From: Bacillota bacterium
GTDB lineage: Bacteria; Bacillota; Sulfobacillia; JABLXB01
NCBI GenBank assembly: GCA_013178305.1
Contig: JABLXB010000002.1
Span: forward strand, 248,001-312,000
Direction of reading: 5' to 3'
DNA length: 64,000 nucleotides
A program made the translations under genes and the position numbers. Each line of letters begins with the position of its first letter. The stretch's first letter is position 1. Shown here in pieces: positions 31,880 to 40,751 of this stretch. The notes under the pieces were generated by a model. It saw only the letters and a list, made by a program, of their open reading frames with translations, did no database searches and was not told the DNA's origin.

Positions 31880-32383
31880 TTGGCGGAAATCATGGGGCGC
31901 AGGTCCGGGCCGTATACGACCCGCGAGATCATAACCAAGGCCGTCTGTGGATTCGGGGAGAAGTCGTTCCAGTACATGAAGTTGCTCAGGCTCCCGGAGA
32001 ACGAGGTCCTGACGAGAGTGCTGGGCGCTTCGATCACCCGGGTAGTGCTGCCGGAGCCGAAAGAAATGACCCTGCCGACGAGGGGCGAGATGTACGTCCC
32101 GGTAGCAGGCTCCTTTGACATCAACGTCTGGTATGCCTACAACGACCATCTGGACACGGCGGTGTTGAGGGACCGCGTCACGGTCTCGGAGATGTTGCCC
32201 ACTACCATAACGAGTACCCTTGCGGGCGACGAGGTACGCGCGCGGGTGGCGCTCACACGGCCTCCCGAGTGCACGCTGGCGGAGGCGGAGGACGAGGGCA
32301 CGATCAAGGTCGTCGTGGTTTTCGACGTTCAGGCGGAGATTATCGCGGAAACCAAAGTGGCGGTGCAGGTTATAACGGACTAG
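31880..32383 (+). CDS. cotE: CotE-like outer spore coat morphogenetic protein 1
   Basis: 167 residues from TTG 31880 (GGGGGTGA upstream). TREIITKAVCGFGEKSFQYM and VAGSFDINVWYAYNDHLDTA, then VLRDRVTVSEMLP and ECTLAEAEDEGTIKVVVVFD with IAETKVAVQV align with Bacillus CotE throughout its length. CotE scaffolds outer coat assembly around the forespore in the mother cell. First of two tandem paralogues. No clear sigE/sigK promoter recognised. Confidence 0.88.
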   Translation: MAEIMGRRSGPYTTREIITKAVCGFGEKSFQYMKLLRLPENEVLTRVLGASITRVVLPEPKEMTLPTRGEMYVPVAGSFDINVWYAYNDHLDTAVLRDRVTVSEMLPTTITSTLAGDEVRARVALTRPPECTLAEAEDEGTIKVVVVFDVQAEIIAETKVAVQVITD

Positions 32384-32431
32384 CGCTGCCCGCTCGGGCG
32401 GCCGGTTTCACAACTGGGAGGACGCTGGAAG

Positions 32432-33091
32432 GTGGGTAATATGAGCGGCGTCGGGGTAGGGGGAGCCACGACACAGAGTTTCAAGGAGATCATTACGAAG
32501 GCGGTTTACGGCCGGGGCGAGGGAACGGCTCACGGGGTAGTGACCTTTCCACACCTGGCTGACGTCAAGAAAGTGCTCGGCGCCACCGCAACCGAGTTCC
32601 GCGTGGGCGACGTGTCCATAGACAACACCGGGGGTGACGTGGTCGCGTCGGTCAACGGACAGTTCAACGTGCACGTGTGGTACATGTGCGGCGAGGACAC
32701 CGCAGTCGCGAAGCAGGTGGTGTCGGCCACGGTCGAGATCCCGGTCAAGCCCATGGGCAGGGAGCAGTATAACGGCCTGTCCGTGCGTGTGTGGGTCGTG
32801 AAACAACCGGAATGCGGCACAGCCACGATCAGCGCGGTGAAAGACAGCGTGGAAGTGGAAGTCGATGCCACCCTCGCCGCCGAGCTGACCGGAGAGACCA
32901 AACTCAAGGTCGCGCTGTTGCCACCGGCGGGCCTGGAGCCGGTGAGTTCGGACCGCGCGGTGGAACGCGGGTCCGCGAAACCCAGGCCCACGGGTTCACC
33001 GCCAAACCCGCGCGGGCCGGCGCCGCAGCCCTCGCCGCCACCGCTGGACTGGGACGACGAGGTACCGAAGAGTACGGACCACGATGACTGA
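32432..33091 (+). CDS. CotE-like spore coat protein 2 with proline-rich tail
   Basis: 219 residues (GTG 32432; ATG 32441 also possible). Residues 15-175 repeat the CotE pattern: SFKEIITKAVYGRGEGTAHG, VNGQFNVHVWYMCGEDTAVA, KQPECGTATISAVKDSVEVE, then LTGETKLKVALLPP. The C-terminal 45 residues are Pro/Gly/Arg/Asp-rich (PRPTGSPPNPRGPAPQPSPP) and disordered, unlike the first copy. It probably forms a mixed coat scaffold with its neighbour. It follows the first copy by 48 bases. Confidence 0.85.
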   Translation: MGNMSGVGVGGATTQSFKEIITKAVYGRGEGTAHGVVTFPHLADVKKVLGATATEFRVGDVSIDNTGGDVVASVNGQFNVHVWYMCGEDTAVAKQVVSATVEIPVKPMGREQYNGLSVRVWVVKQPECGTATISAVKDSVEVEVDATLAAELTGETKLKVALLPPAGLEPVSSDRAVERGSAKPRPTGSPPNPRGPAPQPSPPPLDWDDEVPKSTDHDD

Positions 33092-33232
33092 AAACAGCGA
33101 CACGCAGCGACCTGTGACGGTCACGAGCCATGACGGTTGAATTCGGCGGCGAATTTACACAACGTGTCGACATATTCGGGCCGGGCGGCATATATATGAT
33201 TAACCGCGGGAGGCGAAGGGAGGAGCCCAGTC

Positions 33233-33451
33233 GTGAAGTGGACCGATGAATACGTGGGGAGTAAGTCGGACCTTATCCAATACCTGAAGGCGTTCGTGGG
33301 ACAGGTGAACAGCAACACGCTCTCCGTGCAGGCACAGCCGGTATCGGTTCCGGACGGCACAGAGATTACCTTCAAAGTGAAGTACAACGAGGATGAAGAG
33401 GAAGGCCAGCTCTCCATCAAGGTGTCCTGGTCGAAGGTACCGGAAGAGTAA
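33233..33451 (+). CDS. Amphi-Trp domain protein
   Basis: 72 residues from GTG 33233 (GGGAGGAG upstream). SKSDLIQYLKAFVGQVNSNT, then VSVPDGTEITFKVKYNEDEE and GQLSIKVSW show the amphi-Trp domain: one helix, three strands and a final conserved Trp. Function of the family is unknown. Its place between coat genes suggests a spore envelope role. Confidence 0.75.
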   Translation: MKWTDEYVGSKSDLIQYLKAFVGQVNSNTLSVQAQPVSVPDGTEITFKVKYNEDEEEGQLSIKVSWSKVPEE

Positions 33452-33475
33452 CCGAAGGGACCCGTGACGCACTGA

Positions 33476-33501
33476 GGCAGGGGTTTCCCCTGCCCCTTTT
33501 T
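33476..33501 (+). terminator. Rho-independent terminator after the coat genes
   Basis: GGCAGGGG (33476-33483), loop TTT, CCCCTGCC (33487-33494), followed by CCTTTTT. The perfect 8-bp stem separates the coat genes from the glycosyltransferase operon. Confidence 0.85.
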
Positions 33502-33538
33502 GTCGGCACGCCAAGGCACTGACCATGGAGTGAGGTAG

Positions 33539-34726
33539 TTGAAAGTCGCGCTGGTCTGCACCGAGAAGCTGCCGGTCCCGCCCGTTAAGGGCGGGGCAAT
33601 CCAGCTGTATATAGACGGGGTGCTCCCGTACCTCTCGAACAAGCACGACCTCACGGTTTTCGGGATCGAGGACCCATCGCTTCCCGGCAGGGAGGCCGGG
33701 CCATACGCCGAGTTCGTACGCCTCCCCGCAGGCAGCACTACGGAATACCTTTCCGAAATAGCGAGGGCGCTGGAGTCCACGCCGTCCGACATCGTACACG
33801 TTTTCAACAGGCCGAAATGGGTCCCGGCGCTCAACCATGCGTCGCCCGAATCAACATGGCTGCTCAACGTGCACAACGAGATGTTCAACAGCGGTAAGAT
33901 AAGCCGCACCGACGCCGAGAACTGCATCGCCCTGGTACGCGGGATAGCCACCGTGAGCGACTTCATCAAGAGATCCATCACGGCGCTCTATCCCGAGGCA
34001 GCCTCGAAATGCCGGGTCGTGTATTCGGGGGTAGACACTCTCCTTTACCGGCCCGCGTGGGAATCGGAGCAGGCGGCGGCCCGGCGGCGTGAGGTAAGGT
34101 CGAGACTCGGCCTGGAGGACCCCTGGGTCCTCCTGTTCGTCGGCAGGCTCACCGACAAGAAGGGCGCCCACATCGTGCTCAAGGCGATGCACGAGATTCG
34201 CCGGCTCCACCCCCGCATAGCGCTGGTCGTGGTGGGCAGCAGGTGGTACGGCGGAAATACGAGCGACGACTATGTGCGCTACCTCGACCGAGAGGCCGCC
34301 AAACTGGGCAAATCCGTAGTTTTCACGGGTTTCGTTCCGCCGTCCGAGGTGCCCGCCTACTACGCGGCGGCGGACGCGTTCGTCTGCGCGTCGCAATGGA
34401 CCGAGCCTCTATCGAGGACCATATACGAGGCCATGGCGTCGGGGTTGCCCGTGATCACCACGTCGAGGGGCGGGAACGCTGAGATTATCCGCGGGACGGG
34501 CGCCGGCCTCATAGTAGACGACTACACGAACCCCGGCGAGTTCGCCCACCACGTATCCTACCTCTACAGCAACCCCGCCCACGCGGAAAGGATGGGCCGG
34601 ACCGGTCGACAGCTCGCAGAGGGCTGGTACGGCTGGGAGCGGGTGGCCGCCGACCTCGACGAGATGTACCGGTGGGCGGCCCCGGCTAAACGGCCAGGCC
34701 GCGCGGCGGTGGGGATAACCGTATGA
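33539..34726 (+). CDS. GT4-family glycosyltransferase, CotSA-like
   Basis: 395 residues from TTG 33539 (GGAGTGAGG upstream). N-terminal Rossmann half LVCTEKLPVPPVKGGAIQLY, and a C-terminal half with RVVYSGVDTLLYRPAW, LLFVGRLTDKKGAHIVLKAM and AFVCASQWTEPLSRTIYEAM, where the E-x7-E (EPLSRTIYE) is the GT4 nucleotide-sugar motif. With the following CotS-like genes it resembles the Bacillus cotSA/cotS pair. It probably builds a spore-surface glycan. Its end overlaps the next gene by 4 bases. Confidence 0.9.
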   Translation: MKVALVCTEKLPVPPVKGGAIQLYIDGVLPYLSNKHDLTVFGIEDPSLPGREAGPYAEFVRLPAGSTTEYLSEIARALESTPSDIVHVFNRPKWVPALNHASPESTWLLNVHNEMFNSGKISRTDAENCIALVRGIATVSDFIKRSITALYPEAASKCRVVYSGVDTLLYRPAWESEQAAARRREVRSRLGLEDPWVLLFVGRLTDKKGAHIVLKAMHEIRRLHPRIALVVVGSRWYGGNTSDDYVRYLDREAAKLGKSVVFTGFVPPSEVPAYYAAADAFVCASQWTEPLSRTIYEAMASGLPVITTSRGGNAEIIRGTGAGLIVDDYTNPGEFAHHVSYLYSNPAHAERMGRTGRQLAEGWYGWERVAADLDEMYRWAAPAKRPGRAAVGITV

Positions 34727-36048
34727 ACGTGGCGGTGATCGGGTGCGGGTACGTCGGGCTTACGACGGGCGCCGCCCTCGCCTGGATGGGGCACCGCGTC
34801 TACTGCGCCGACAGAGACCCCTCCGTCGTGGGGCTGCTCAACGACGGGAAAATACACTTGTACGAGCCGGACCTCGACAGGCTGGTGTCGTCGGCGGCCG
34901 GAGCCGGCAGGCTTCGTTTCACAACATCCACCGCAGAGGCCATCGTGGGGGCCGAGGTGGCGCTCGTGTGCGCCGGCACTCCCTCGTCCCCTGACGGTTC
35001 GGCGGACCTGTCCCAGGTGAAAGACGCATACGAATGCATCGCGCGGGCGCCGGGTCCACGGCGAGGCGCGCTCGTGGTGGCGACAAAGAGCACTGTGCCA
35101 CCGGGAACGTGTTCATCGTTGGCGGCCAGGTACGGGTCCTACGGGATGCGGATCTGCTCCAACCCGGAGTTCCTCAGGGAGGGAACGGCCGTCCGTGACG
35201 CCCTGCACCCCGACCGCGTGGTCATCGGCTCCGATGACCCGGTTTCTACCCAGGTGTTATGTGAGCTGTATATGTCGCTGGGGCGCCCGTTGTTTGTCGT
35301 CTCTCCCATCGAGGCGGAACTGATCAAGTACGCCGCCAACTCCTTCCTTGCCGCCAGGATATCGTTCATTAACGAATTCGCGGAGTTGTGCGAGGCCGTC
35401 GGGGCGGACGTTACCAGGGTGGCGGCCGCGGCCGGCGCGGACCCGCGCATCGGAGCCTCGTTCATGCAGGCGGGGATCGGGTTTGGGGGGCCGTGTCTCC
35501 CGAAGGACCTGAAGGCTCTCGTGTCCGCCGGCAGGGACCACGGGGTGGCAATGGACATTCTCGAACAGGTAGAGAGGCGAAACTCCAGGCAGCGCGCCAG
35601 GGCGGTCGAACGGATAGCGCGCGCGCTGGGCGGGCTCGAAGGCAGGATCGTTGCGGTCTGGGGAGTGACGTTCAAGCCGGGCGCGGGCGATACGAGGGAA
35701 TCACCGCCCGTGGACGTCGCGCGGGTCATTATGGAGTCAGGGGCGTCGGTCAGGTTCTACGACCCGGCAGTCGAGACCCCCGTCCCCGGCATTGAGGGCG
35801 CCGTGTGCTGCGATAGCCCGTATGAGGCAGTCCGCGGCGCGCACGCGCTGGCGTTGCTTACCGAGTGGGACGAGTTTCGCTGGGTCGATTGGGGCCTCGT
35901 CAGGCGCCTGATGGAGGGCGACTTCGTGTTTGACGGGAGAAACGCCCTGTCCCCCGCCGTCGTGCGGGCAATGGGGTTTGAGTATGCCGGCGTTGGCCGG
36001 CGAACCGGAGGTACTGAATTCCGCCATGTCCATCCCGGAACGCCTTGA
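34723..36048 (+). CDS. ugd: UDP-glucose 6-dehydrogenase
   Basis: 441 residues. NAD site MNVAVIGCGYVGLTTGAAL, then YEPDLDRLV, CAGTPSSPDGSADLS and KSTVPPGT. The catalytic C258 lies in GFGGPCLPKDLKAL, and the substrate Lys in IKYAANSFLAARISFINEF (K202). C-terminal UDP-binding domain has VWGVTFKPGAGDTRESP. It oxidises UDP-glucose to UDP-glucuronate. The ATGA overlap with the glycosyltransferase and the downstream epimerase point to glucuronate/galacturonate-containing surface polymers. Confidence 0.95.
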   Translation: MNVAVIGCGYVGLTTGAALAWMGHRVYCADRDPSVVGLLNDGKIHLYEPDLDRLVSSAAGAGRLRFTTSTAEAIVGAEVALVCAGTPSSPDGSADLSQVKDAYECIARAPGPRRGALVVATKSTVPPGTCSSLAARYGSYGMRICSNPEFLREGTAVRDALHPDRVVIGSDDPVSTQVLCELYMSLGRPLFVVSPIEAELIKYAANSFLAARISFINEFAELCEAVGADVTRVAAAAGADPRIGASFMQAGIGFGGPCLPKDLKALVSAGRDHGVAMDILEQVERRNSRQRARAVERIARALGGLEGRIVAVWGVTFKPGAGDTRESPPVDVARVIMESGASVRFYDPAVETPVPGIEGAVCCDSPYEAVRGAHALALLTEWDEFRWVDWGLVRRLMEGDFVFDGRNALSPAVVRAMGFEYAGVGRRTGGTEFRHVHPGTP

Positions 36049-37066
36049 ACCGGTGCTGAGGCTGTACCCGTTCGCCGTAGAATCCATCACCGTCGAAAAC
36101 TTGAAAGAGAAGAAGTCGGTGTGGTGGCTTGACACGGACATCGGCCGCCTCGTGATGAAGTTGTCCCCGAACCCGCCGCGGCAGATGAGGTTCGTGCTCG
36201 CTGTCGCACGTCACCTGCAGGAGCGCGGAGTGAGGATTCCGGAAATGCTGCCCACCCGCGCCGGTGAGTTTTGCGCCGAACTGGACGGGGCCTGCTACGT
36301 CGTCTCGCGGGCCGCCGGGGGCCGCACGCCGAGCTATTTCGTGAAGCGCGAACTCGAGGCGATCATTCGTGGCTTGGCCGGTTTCCACAGGGCCTCGAGG
36401 GGGTTTGCGGCGCCGGACGGCGCTTACGTGAGGTCTCACCTTGGCACGTGGCGGCACGAGTACGCCGGACGGCTCGCCGACCTGGAGCGCTTCGCCGCGC
36501 AGGCCTCCCCGGGGGGCTCCGAATTCTCGAGTATAGTCAGCCGCGAGTCGGTCGTAATGGTCGACCAGGCGCGTCGCGCCCTGTCCGGCCTGGACGGCCC
36601 CGCGTACGAGCGGTGCGTCAAGAGGGTGGCGTCTGGGTGCAACATCTGCCACCAGGACTTCGCCGCCGGGAATCTTGCGCTCGCGGGGAACGACCTGTAC
36701 ATCTTCGACCTGGATTCCGTGACAGTGGACCATGAGGCGAGGGACCTCAGGAAGATAGTGAACAAGGTGATGAAGAAGTCGGGCGGGTGGGACGCGTCGC
36801 TTCTCAGGGAGATGCTCGTCTCATATCACGCGGTCAATCCCCTCGGTCGCGACGACTACGAGGCGCTGAAAACAGACCTCGCGTTCCCCCACCTGTTCCA
36901 CGGTGTGGTCAGCAAGTACTACGAACGGCGCGAGTCCGAATGGTCTCCGTCCAAGTTCCTGAAGCGCCTGAAAGACATAGTCAGGCTCGAGAAGGCGAAA
37001 GGCTCCGTGCTCGCCCGGTTTGACGAGATCGTCGATTCGCTCGGGTGCACTCACCGCGGGGGATGA
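36026..37066 (+). CDS. CotS-like spore coat kinase-fold protein 1
   Basis: 346 residues from ATG 36026, inside the end of ugd; earlier in-frame starts at 35984 and 35930 read through ugd and lack CotS similarity. KEKKSVWWLDTDIGRLVMKL is the first strands, and NICHQDFAAGNLALAGNDLY with IFDLDSVTVDHEARDLRKI is the APH-like catalytic loop (HQDxxxxN and DLD metal site) of the CotS/YutH family. The family is associated with spore coat. The substrate is unknown, possibly a sugar. Confidence 0.85.
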   Translation: MSIPERLEPVLRLYPFAVESITVENLKEKKSVWWLDTDIGRLVMKLSPNPPRQMRFVLAVARHLQERGVRIPEMLPTRAGEFCAELDGACYVVSRAAGGRTPSYFVKRELEAIIRGLAGFHRASRGFAAPDGAYVRSHLGTWRHEYAGRLADLERFAAQASPGGSEFSSIVSRESVVMVDQARRALSGLDGPAYERCVKRVASGCNICHQDFAAGNLALAGNDLYIFDLDSVTVDHEARDLRKIVNKVMKKSGGWDASLLREMLVSYHAVNPLGRDDYEALKTDLAFPHLFHGVVSKYYERRESEWSPSKFLKRLKDIVRLEKAKGSVLARFDEIVDSLGCTHRGG

Positions 37067-38136
37067 AGCACATGAAACCAGTCGAAAACGAAGCGGAAAC
37101 CGCCCTGGAATCCCTGGCAACCGAGGCGCTGGGGTACTATGGGTTGGGGTGCGATTCCCTGACCCTGACCCCGATCCAGTCGGGTGGGCCGAAGGCGCTG
37201 TGGAAGGTAGCCTCGGGGAAGAACACCTACGTATTGAAGAAGTTCCGCCACGCTCCCGCGAAGGTGGCTTTTACGACGGCGGCCCAGAGGTACGCGCACA
37301 GGATGGGAGCCAGGGTGCCCGCCGTAATCAGATCGCGGGCGGGCGGGGATTACGTCATGGCCGGAGGGCAAGTGTTCGCCCTCTACGAGTTCATCCATGG
37401 GAGGCCGGTGTCCTGGAGCAATCCGGCCCAGTTCAGGCGCGGCGTGGAAGCCCTGGCGGAATTCCACGTCAGGTCGCGCGGGTACGCCCCGCCACCCGGT
37501 TGCCAGGTGTCGTCGAAGCTCGGCCGTTGGCCTCACCAGTACCGGAGCATAATCGACCGGTCCAGGGAGTGGTCGGTTGCAGCGAGAGGCTCGACGGAGC
37601 AGTTTTGCCGCCTGTTCGAACAGAACTCCGGCTGGGCGGTTGCGCTGGCGGAGTTCGCGTCCCGCCTCCTGGAGCGGTTTGACTACACAGGATGGGTCCG
37701 CGAGTTCGAGAAGCGACCCGGCATTTGCCACCAGGACTACGGAGAGGGCAACTGCATCGACCGGGGCGGTGACATATACATCCTGGACCTGGACGGCGTG
37801 ACGTTCGACATTCCGGCGAGGGACATCCGCAAGGTCGTAGTCAAGACGACGGCCGGCTGCGGCCGCTGGGACCAGGACCACGCGGATGAGGTTTTCTCAT
37901 GGTTCCAGAGAGTGAACCCGCTCCGCCCTGCGCAGGAAGCGGTGGCTTTCGCGGACATTCTCTTCCCCCACACCTTCCACGACGTCGCCAAGAACAGATT
38001 CCTCAAGGGCAAGCCAACATCGTCGGGGAAACTCGCTGAGGCGATCGGGCTCGAACTCGCCAAGGCGTCCTCGCTCAAAACCGTCTTCCGTGAGCGATTC
38101 GGCGTGCCCGCGGCCGAGTGGCCCTCCCTACCGTGA
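37063..38136 (+). CDS. CotS-like spore coat kinase-fold protein 2
   Basis: 357 residues from ATG 37063, which overlaps the previous stop as ATGA; ATG 37072 has a better-spaced GGGGGA. YYGLGCDSLTLTPIQSGGPK and ALWKVASGKNTYVLKKFRHA resemble CotS. The catalytic loop is ICHQDYGEGNCIDRGGDIYI with LDLDGVTFDIPARDIRK. It is only distantly similar to the preceding copy, so the pair is an old duplication. Two such proteins with a CotSA-like transferase suggest phosphorylated-sugar steps of a coat glycan. Confidence 0.85.
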   Translation: MKHMKPVENEAETALESLATEALGYYGLGCDSLTLTPIQSGGPKALWKVASGKNTYVLKKFRHAPAKVAFTTAAQRYAHRMGARVPAVIRSRAGGDYVMAGGQVFALYEFIHGRPVSWSNPAQFRRGVEALAEFHVRSRGYAPPPGCQVSSKLGRWPHQYRSIIDRSREWSVAARGSTEQFCRLFEQNSGWAVALAEFASRLLERFDYTGWVREFEKRPGICHQDYGEGNCIDRGGDIYILDLDGVTFDIPARDIRKVVVKTTAGCGRWDQDHADEVFSWFQRVNPLRPAQEAVAFADILFPHTFHDVAKNRFLKGKPTSSGKLAEAIGLELAKASSLKTVFRERFGVPAAEWPSLP

Positions 38137-38170
38137 CGGCGCTGGCCCCGCGCGAAAGGTGTGGTGACGG

Positions 38171-39181
38171 ATGCCGAGGTGCGTTGTGACGGGCGTAGCG
38201 GGGTTTATAGGGTCTACACTGGCCCGGCGGCTACTGGCTGATGGGTGGGGCGTGACGGGGATCGATTCGTTCGACCCTTATTACCACCGGCCGCTCAAGG
38301 AGAACAACGTCCGCGACGCGGTCACAGCCGCGGCCGGCGCTGGTGAGACAGGACGGTTCACCTTCGTCGAGGGCGACGTAACAGGCATGGACCTGGAGCC
38401 GTATTTCGACGGATGTGACGCCGTCTTCCACCTCGCGGCTCGCCCCGGCGTCAGGGAAAGCTGGGGGCGTGATTTCACCCTCTACGACAGGAACAACATC
38501 CTCGGAACCCAGCGCGTGCTGCTCGCCGCCGCGAGCCTATCATCACCCCCGCGCAGGATGGTGTTCGCGTCATCGTCGTCGGTGTACGGCTCCGCCCAGG
38601 GTGGCGCCTCACGCGAGGACGACCCGTTGCGCCCCGCCTCCCCTTACGGCGTGACGAAGCTCTGCTGCGAGCACCTGTGCCGGGTTCACGCCGACGCATT
38701 CGGCCTCAGCGTCGTGATGCTGCGGTACTTCACGGTGTACGGGCCGCGGCAACGGCCTGACATGGGGATCCAGAGGTTCATCGCGGCGGCCCTCTCGGGC
38801 GAGCCGGTGACGCTGTTCGGCGGCGGGGATCAGGTGAGGGACTTCACGTACGTGGACGACGCCGTGGAGGCAACCGTGCGGGCCGCGACGAGCGACCGGA
38901 TCCCCGCAGGAGTGGCCTTCGCGCTCAACGCCGGCGCCGGGAGTCCGGCGACCCTGAAGCGCGTCATCGATCTGGTCGGCGCCGCCACGCGACGCCGCCT
39001 GCGAGTGGAATACGGGCCCCCGCAACCCGGCGACGTCGATGCGACGATGGCGGACACGTCTCTCATGCAGAGAGTGCTGGGATTTCGCCCGGCCACCCCT
39101 CTCCCAGATGGCATTGCGGCCCAGGTTTCGTGGGCGGAAAGGGCTATGGGCGGCGAAGGACGATGTCCTGCAGGGCGATGA
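38171..39181 (+). CDS. NAD-dependent nucleotide-sugar epimerase (UDP-glucuronate 4-epimerase-like)
   Basis: 336 residues. CVVTGVAGFIGSTLARRLLA (GxxGxxG), GIDSFDPYYHRPLKENNV, FHLAARPGVRESWG, SSSSVYG and the catalytic YGVTK place it in extended SDRs. The DPYY motif and PGVR-S are typical of UDP-glucuronate 4-epimerases. Fits with ugd upstream to give UDP-galacturonate. Last gene of the glycan operon. Confidence 0.88.
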   Translation: MPRCVVTGVAGFIGSTLARRLLADGWGVTGIDSFDPYYHRPLKENNVRDAVTAAAGAGETGRFTFVEGDVTGMDLEPYFDGCDAVFHLAARPGVRESWGRDFTLYDRNNILGTQRVLLAAASLSSPPRRMVFASSSSVYGSAQGGASREDDPLRPASPYGVTKLCCEHLCRVHADAFGLSVVMLRYFTVYGPRQRPDMGIQRFIAAALSGEPVTLFGGGDQVRDFTYVDDAVEATVRAATSDRIPAGVAFALNAGAGSPATLKRVIDLVGAATRRRLRVEYGPPQPGDVDATMADTSLMQRVLGFRPATPLPDGIAAQVSWAERAMGGEGRCPAGR

Positions 39182-39418
39182 TCTTCACCTGGTGTCCGGA
39201 AAACTCCGCGCACTTCAGGAGCTCGGGGTTTCTCCAATTCGCCCTTCGAGAAGCGACGCGGCCTCCGGCCGTCAACCTGGGGTGGGGTGTATCCTCGCAG
39301 CCGTGCCAGGTTGCTCGTCAGGTTACTCGTTCGAAGTCCTACCTGCAAATACGCTTGTAAACCAGCGCCCCCGCCGTGTATCCTGGAGACGTCAGTCGAT
39401 GGAAGTGGAGGAACGAGC

Positions 39419-40066
39419 GTGGGTCGCACACTTGCCAGGTATGCCGTCATGATCGCGGGATTCTTCGTTATCGCCGTTGGAATCGTCCTCAGTGTCAGGG
39501 CCGGTCTCGGCCCCGGGCCGTGGGACGTGTTTCACGTCGGGGTGTCCGGCGCTACGGGGATCCCGCTCGGGCGCACGATTACATACGTCGGGCTCGTGGT
39601 GATAGCGCTCGGCCTGCTCATCAGGGTCAAGCCCACCCTGTGCACCGTGCTGAACATGCTGCTCATAGGGCAATTCGTGGACCTCGTGGCGGCGTTTCTG
39701 CCTCTAGACACGCCCGCCACGTTGGCAGGGCGCCTCGTGATGCTCTGCGGCGGGATCGTGGTCCAGGGTCTCGGAGAGGGGCTGTATCTCGGGACTCGCG
39801 TGGGCGCGGGGCCGCGTGATGGCTTCATGCTGGGCATCGTGAAGTTGACGGGGAAGAGGATATGGGTCGTGCAAACCGCAATCGAGGTCACGTTGGTCAT
39901 GCTGGGCTACGCGCTTGGGAGCCCGCCGGGAGCAGGCACGCTCATATTCGCCGTGAGCGTGGGATACTTCATCGAGTTCTTCCTGAATCTGTTGACTCCG
40001 GTCATCTCACGCCTGACGGCTCATCTCGTCGACCAGCAGAGGGCCCCTGCTGGTGCCGATTCTTGA
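39419..40066 (+). CDS. YczE/YitT-type integral membrane protein
   Basis: 215 residues from GTG 39419 (GGAGG 7 bases upstream; the frame is open earlier without an SD). ARYAVMIAGFFVIAVGIVLS, VRAGLGPGPWDVFHVGVSGA, TGIPLGRTITYVGLVVIALG and EGLYLGTRVGAGPRDGFMLG show the repeated 'G-x-G-PWD' motif of the YczE family. About five membrane helices. Function unknown. The end overlaps deoC on the other strand by 60 bases. Confidence 0.82.
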   Translation: MGRTLARYAVMIAGFFVIAVGIVLSVRAGLGPGPWDVFHVGVSGATGIPLGRTITYVGLVVIALGLLIRVKPTLCTVLNMLLIGQFVDLVAAFLPLDTPATLAGRLVMLCGGIVVQGLGEGLYLGTRVGAGPRDGFMLGIVKLTGKRIWVVQTAIEVTLVMLGYALGSPPGAGTLIFAVSVGYFIEFFLNLLTPVISRLTAHLVDQQRAPAGADS

Positions 40067-40699
40067 GGCCCCCGCCTCGATCATGGCCTTTGCCTCGGCT
40101 AACGTCTGTATCCCGCCGGCGGCCTTGACGAGTGCTCGCCCACCCACCGCGCGGCTCATCAACCGTACGTCCTCGACCGTGGCCCCCGACGGACCGAAAC
40201 CGGTGGATGTCTTGACGAATTCCGCCCCACCTTCCACTGCCAGCCGGCACGCCTCGACTTTCTCCTCATCGGTGAGATAACACGCTTCGATGATGACCTT
40301 CAGGATGACGTCCCGCCCCAGCCCTCTCGCCCTGGCCCGCGCGGCGTCATTCACAGCCGCAATGTCGCGCACGACACCGGCGCAATCGCCGCCCTTGAGA
40401 AGGCCGATGTTCATGACCATGTCGAGCTCCGCGGCACCCGAACCGACGGCTTCGGCGGCTTCGGCGGCCTTGGCGGCGGTTGAGCACGCCCCGAGCGGGA
40501 AGCCGATCGTCGCGCAAATGCTCACGCCGCTCCCCTCCAGCTCCCTTGCGGCTACGTGGACCCAGGAGCTGTTGACGCAGGCGGCGGCAAAACGGAAGGC
40601 GCGCGCCTCACCACAGATCTTCACGATCTCGGATTCCACGACCCACGGCTTGAGAAGCGTGTGGTCTATCATCTTACATAGCTCGTCACGTGTAAACAA
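40007..40699 (-). CDS. deoC: Deoxyribose-phosphate aldolase
   Basis: 230 residues, normal length for the short DeoC group. Catalytic D93 (ELDMVMNIG), Schiff-base K163 (EFVKTSTGFGPSGAT) and K192 (ALVKAAGGIQT) are all present. Converts 2-deoxyribose-5-phosphate to glyceraldehyde-3-phosphate and acetaldehyde. It is 52 bases after the second histidine kinase in the same direction and may be co-transcribed. No other nucleoside-degradation genes are nearby. Confidence 0.95.
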   Translation of the reverse strand: MFTRDELCKMIDHTLLKPWVVESEIVKICGEARAFRFAAACVNSSWVHVAARELEGSGVSICATIGFPLGACSTAAKAAEAAEAVGSGAAELDMVMNIGLLKGGDCAGVVRDIAAVNDAARARARGLGRDVILKVIIEACYLTDEEKVEACRLAVEGGAEFVKTSTGFGPSGATVEDVRLMSRAVGGRALVKAAGGIQTLAEAKAMIEAGASRIGTSRGPLLVDEMSRQA

Positions 40700-40751
40700 A
40701 CGAACCCCTCCGTTCGCACTGCGGCTCAGCCCATTGCCCCGGCCGGCCCGC

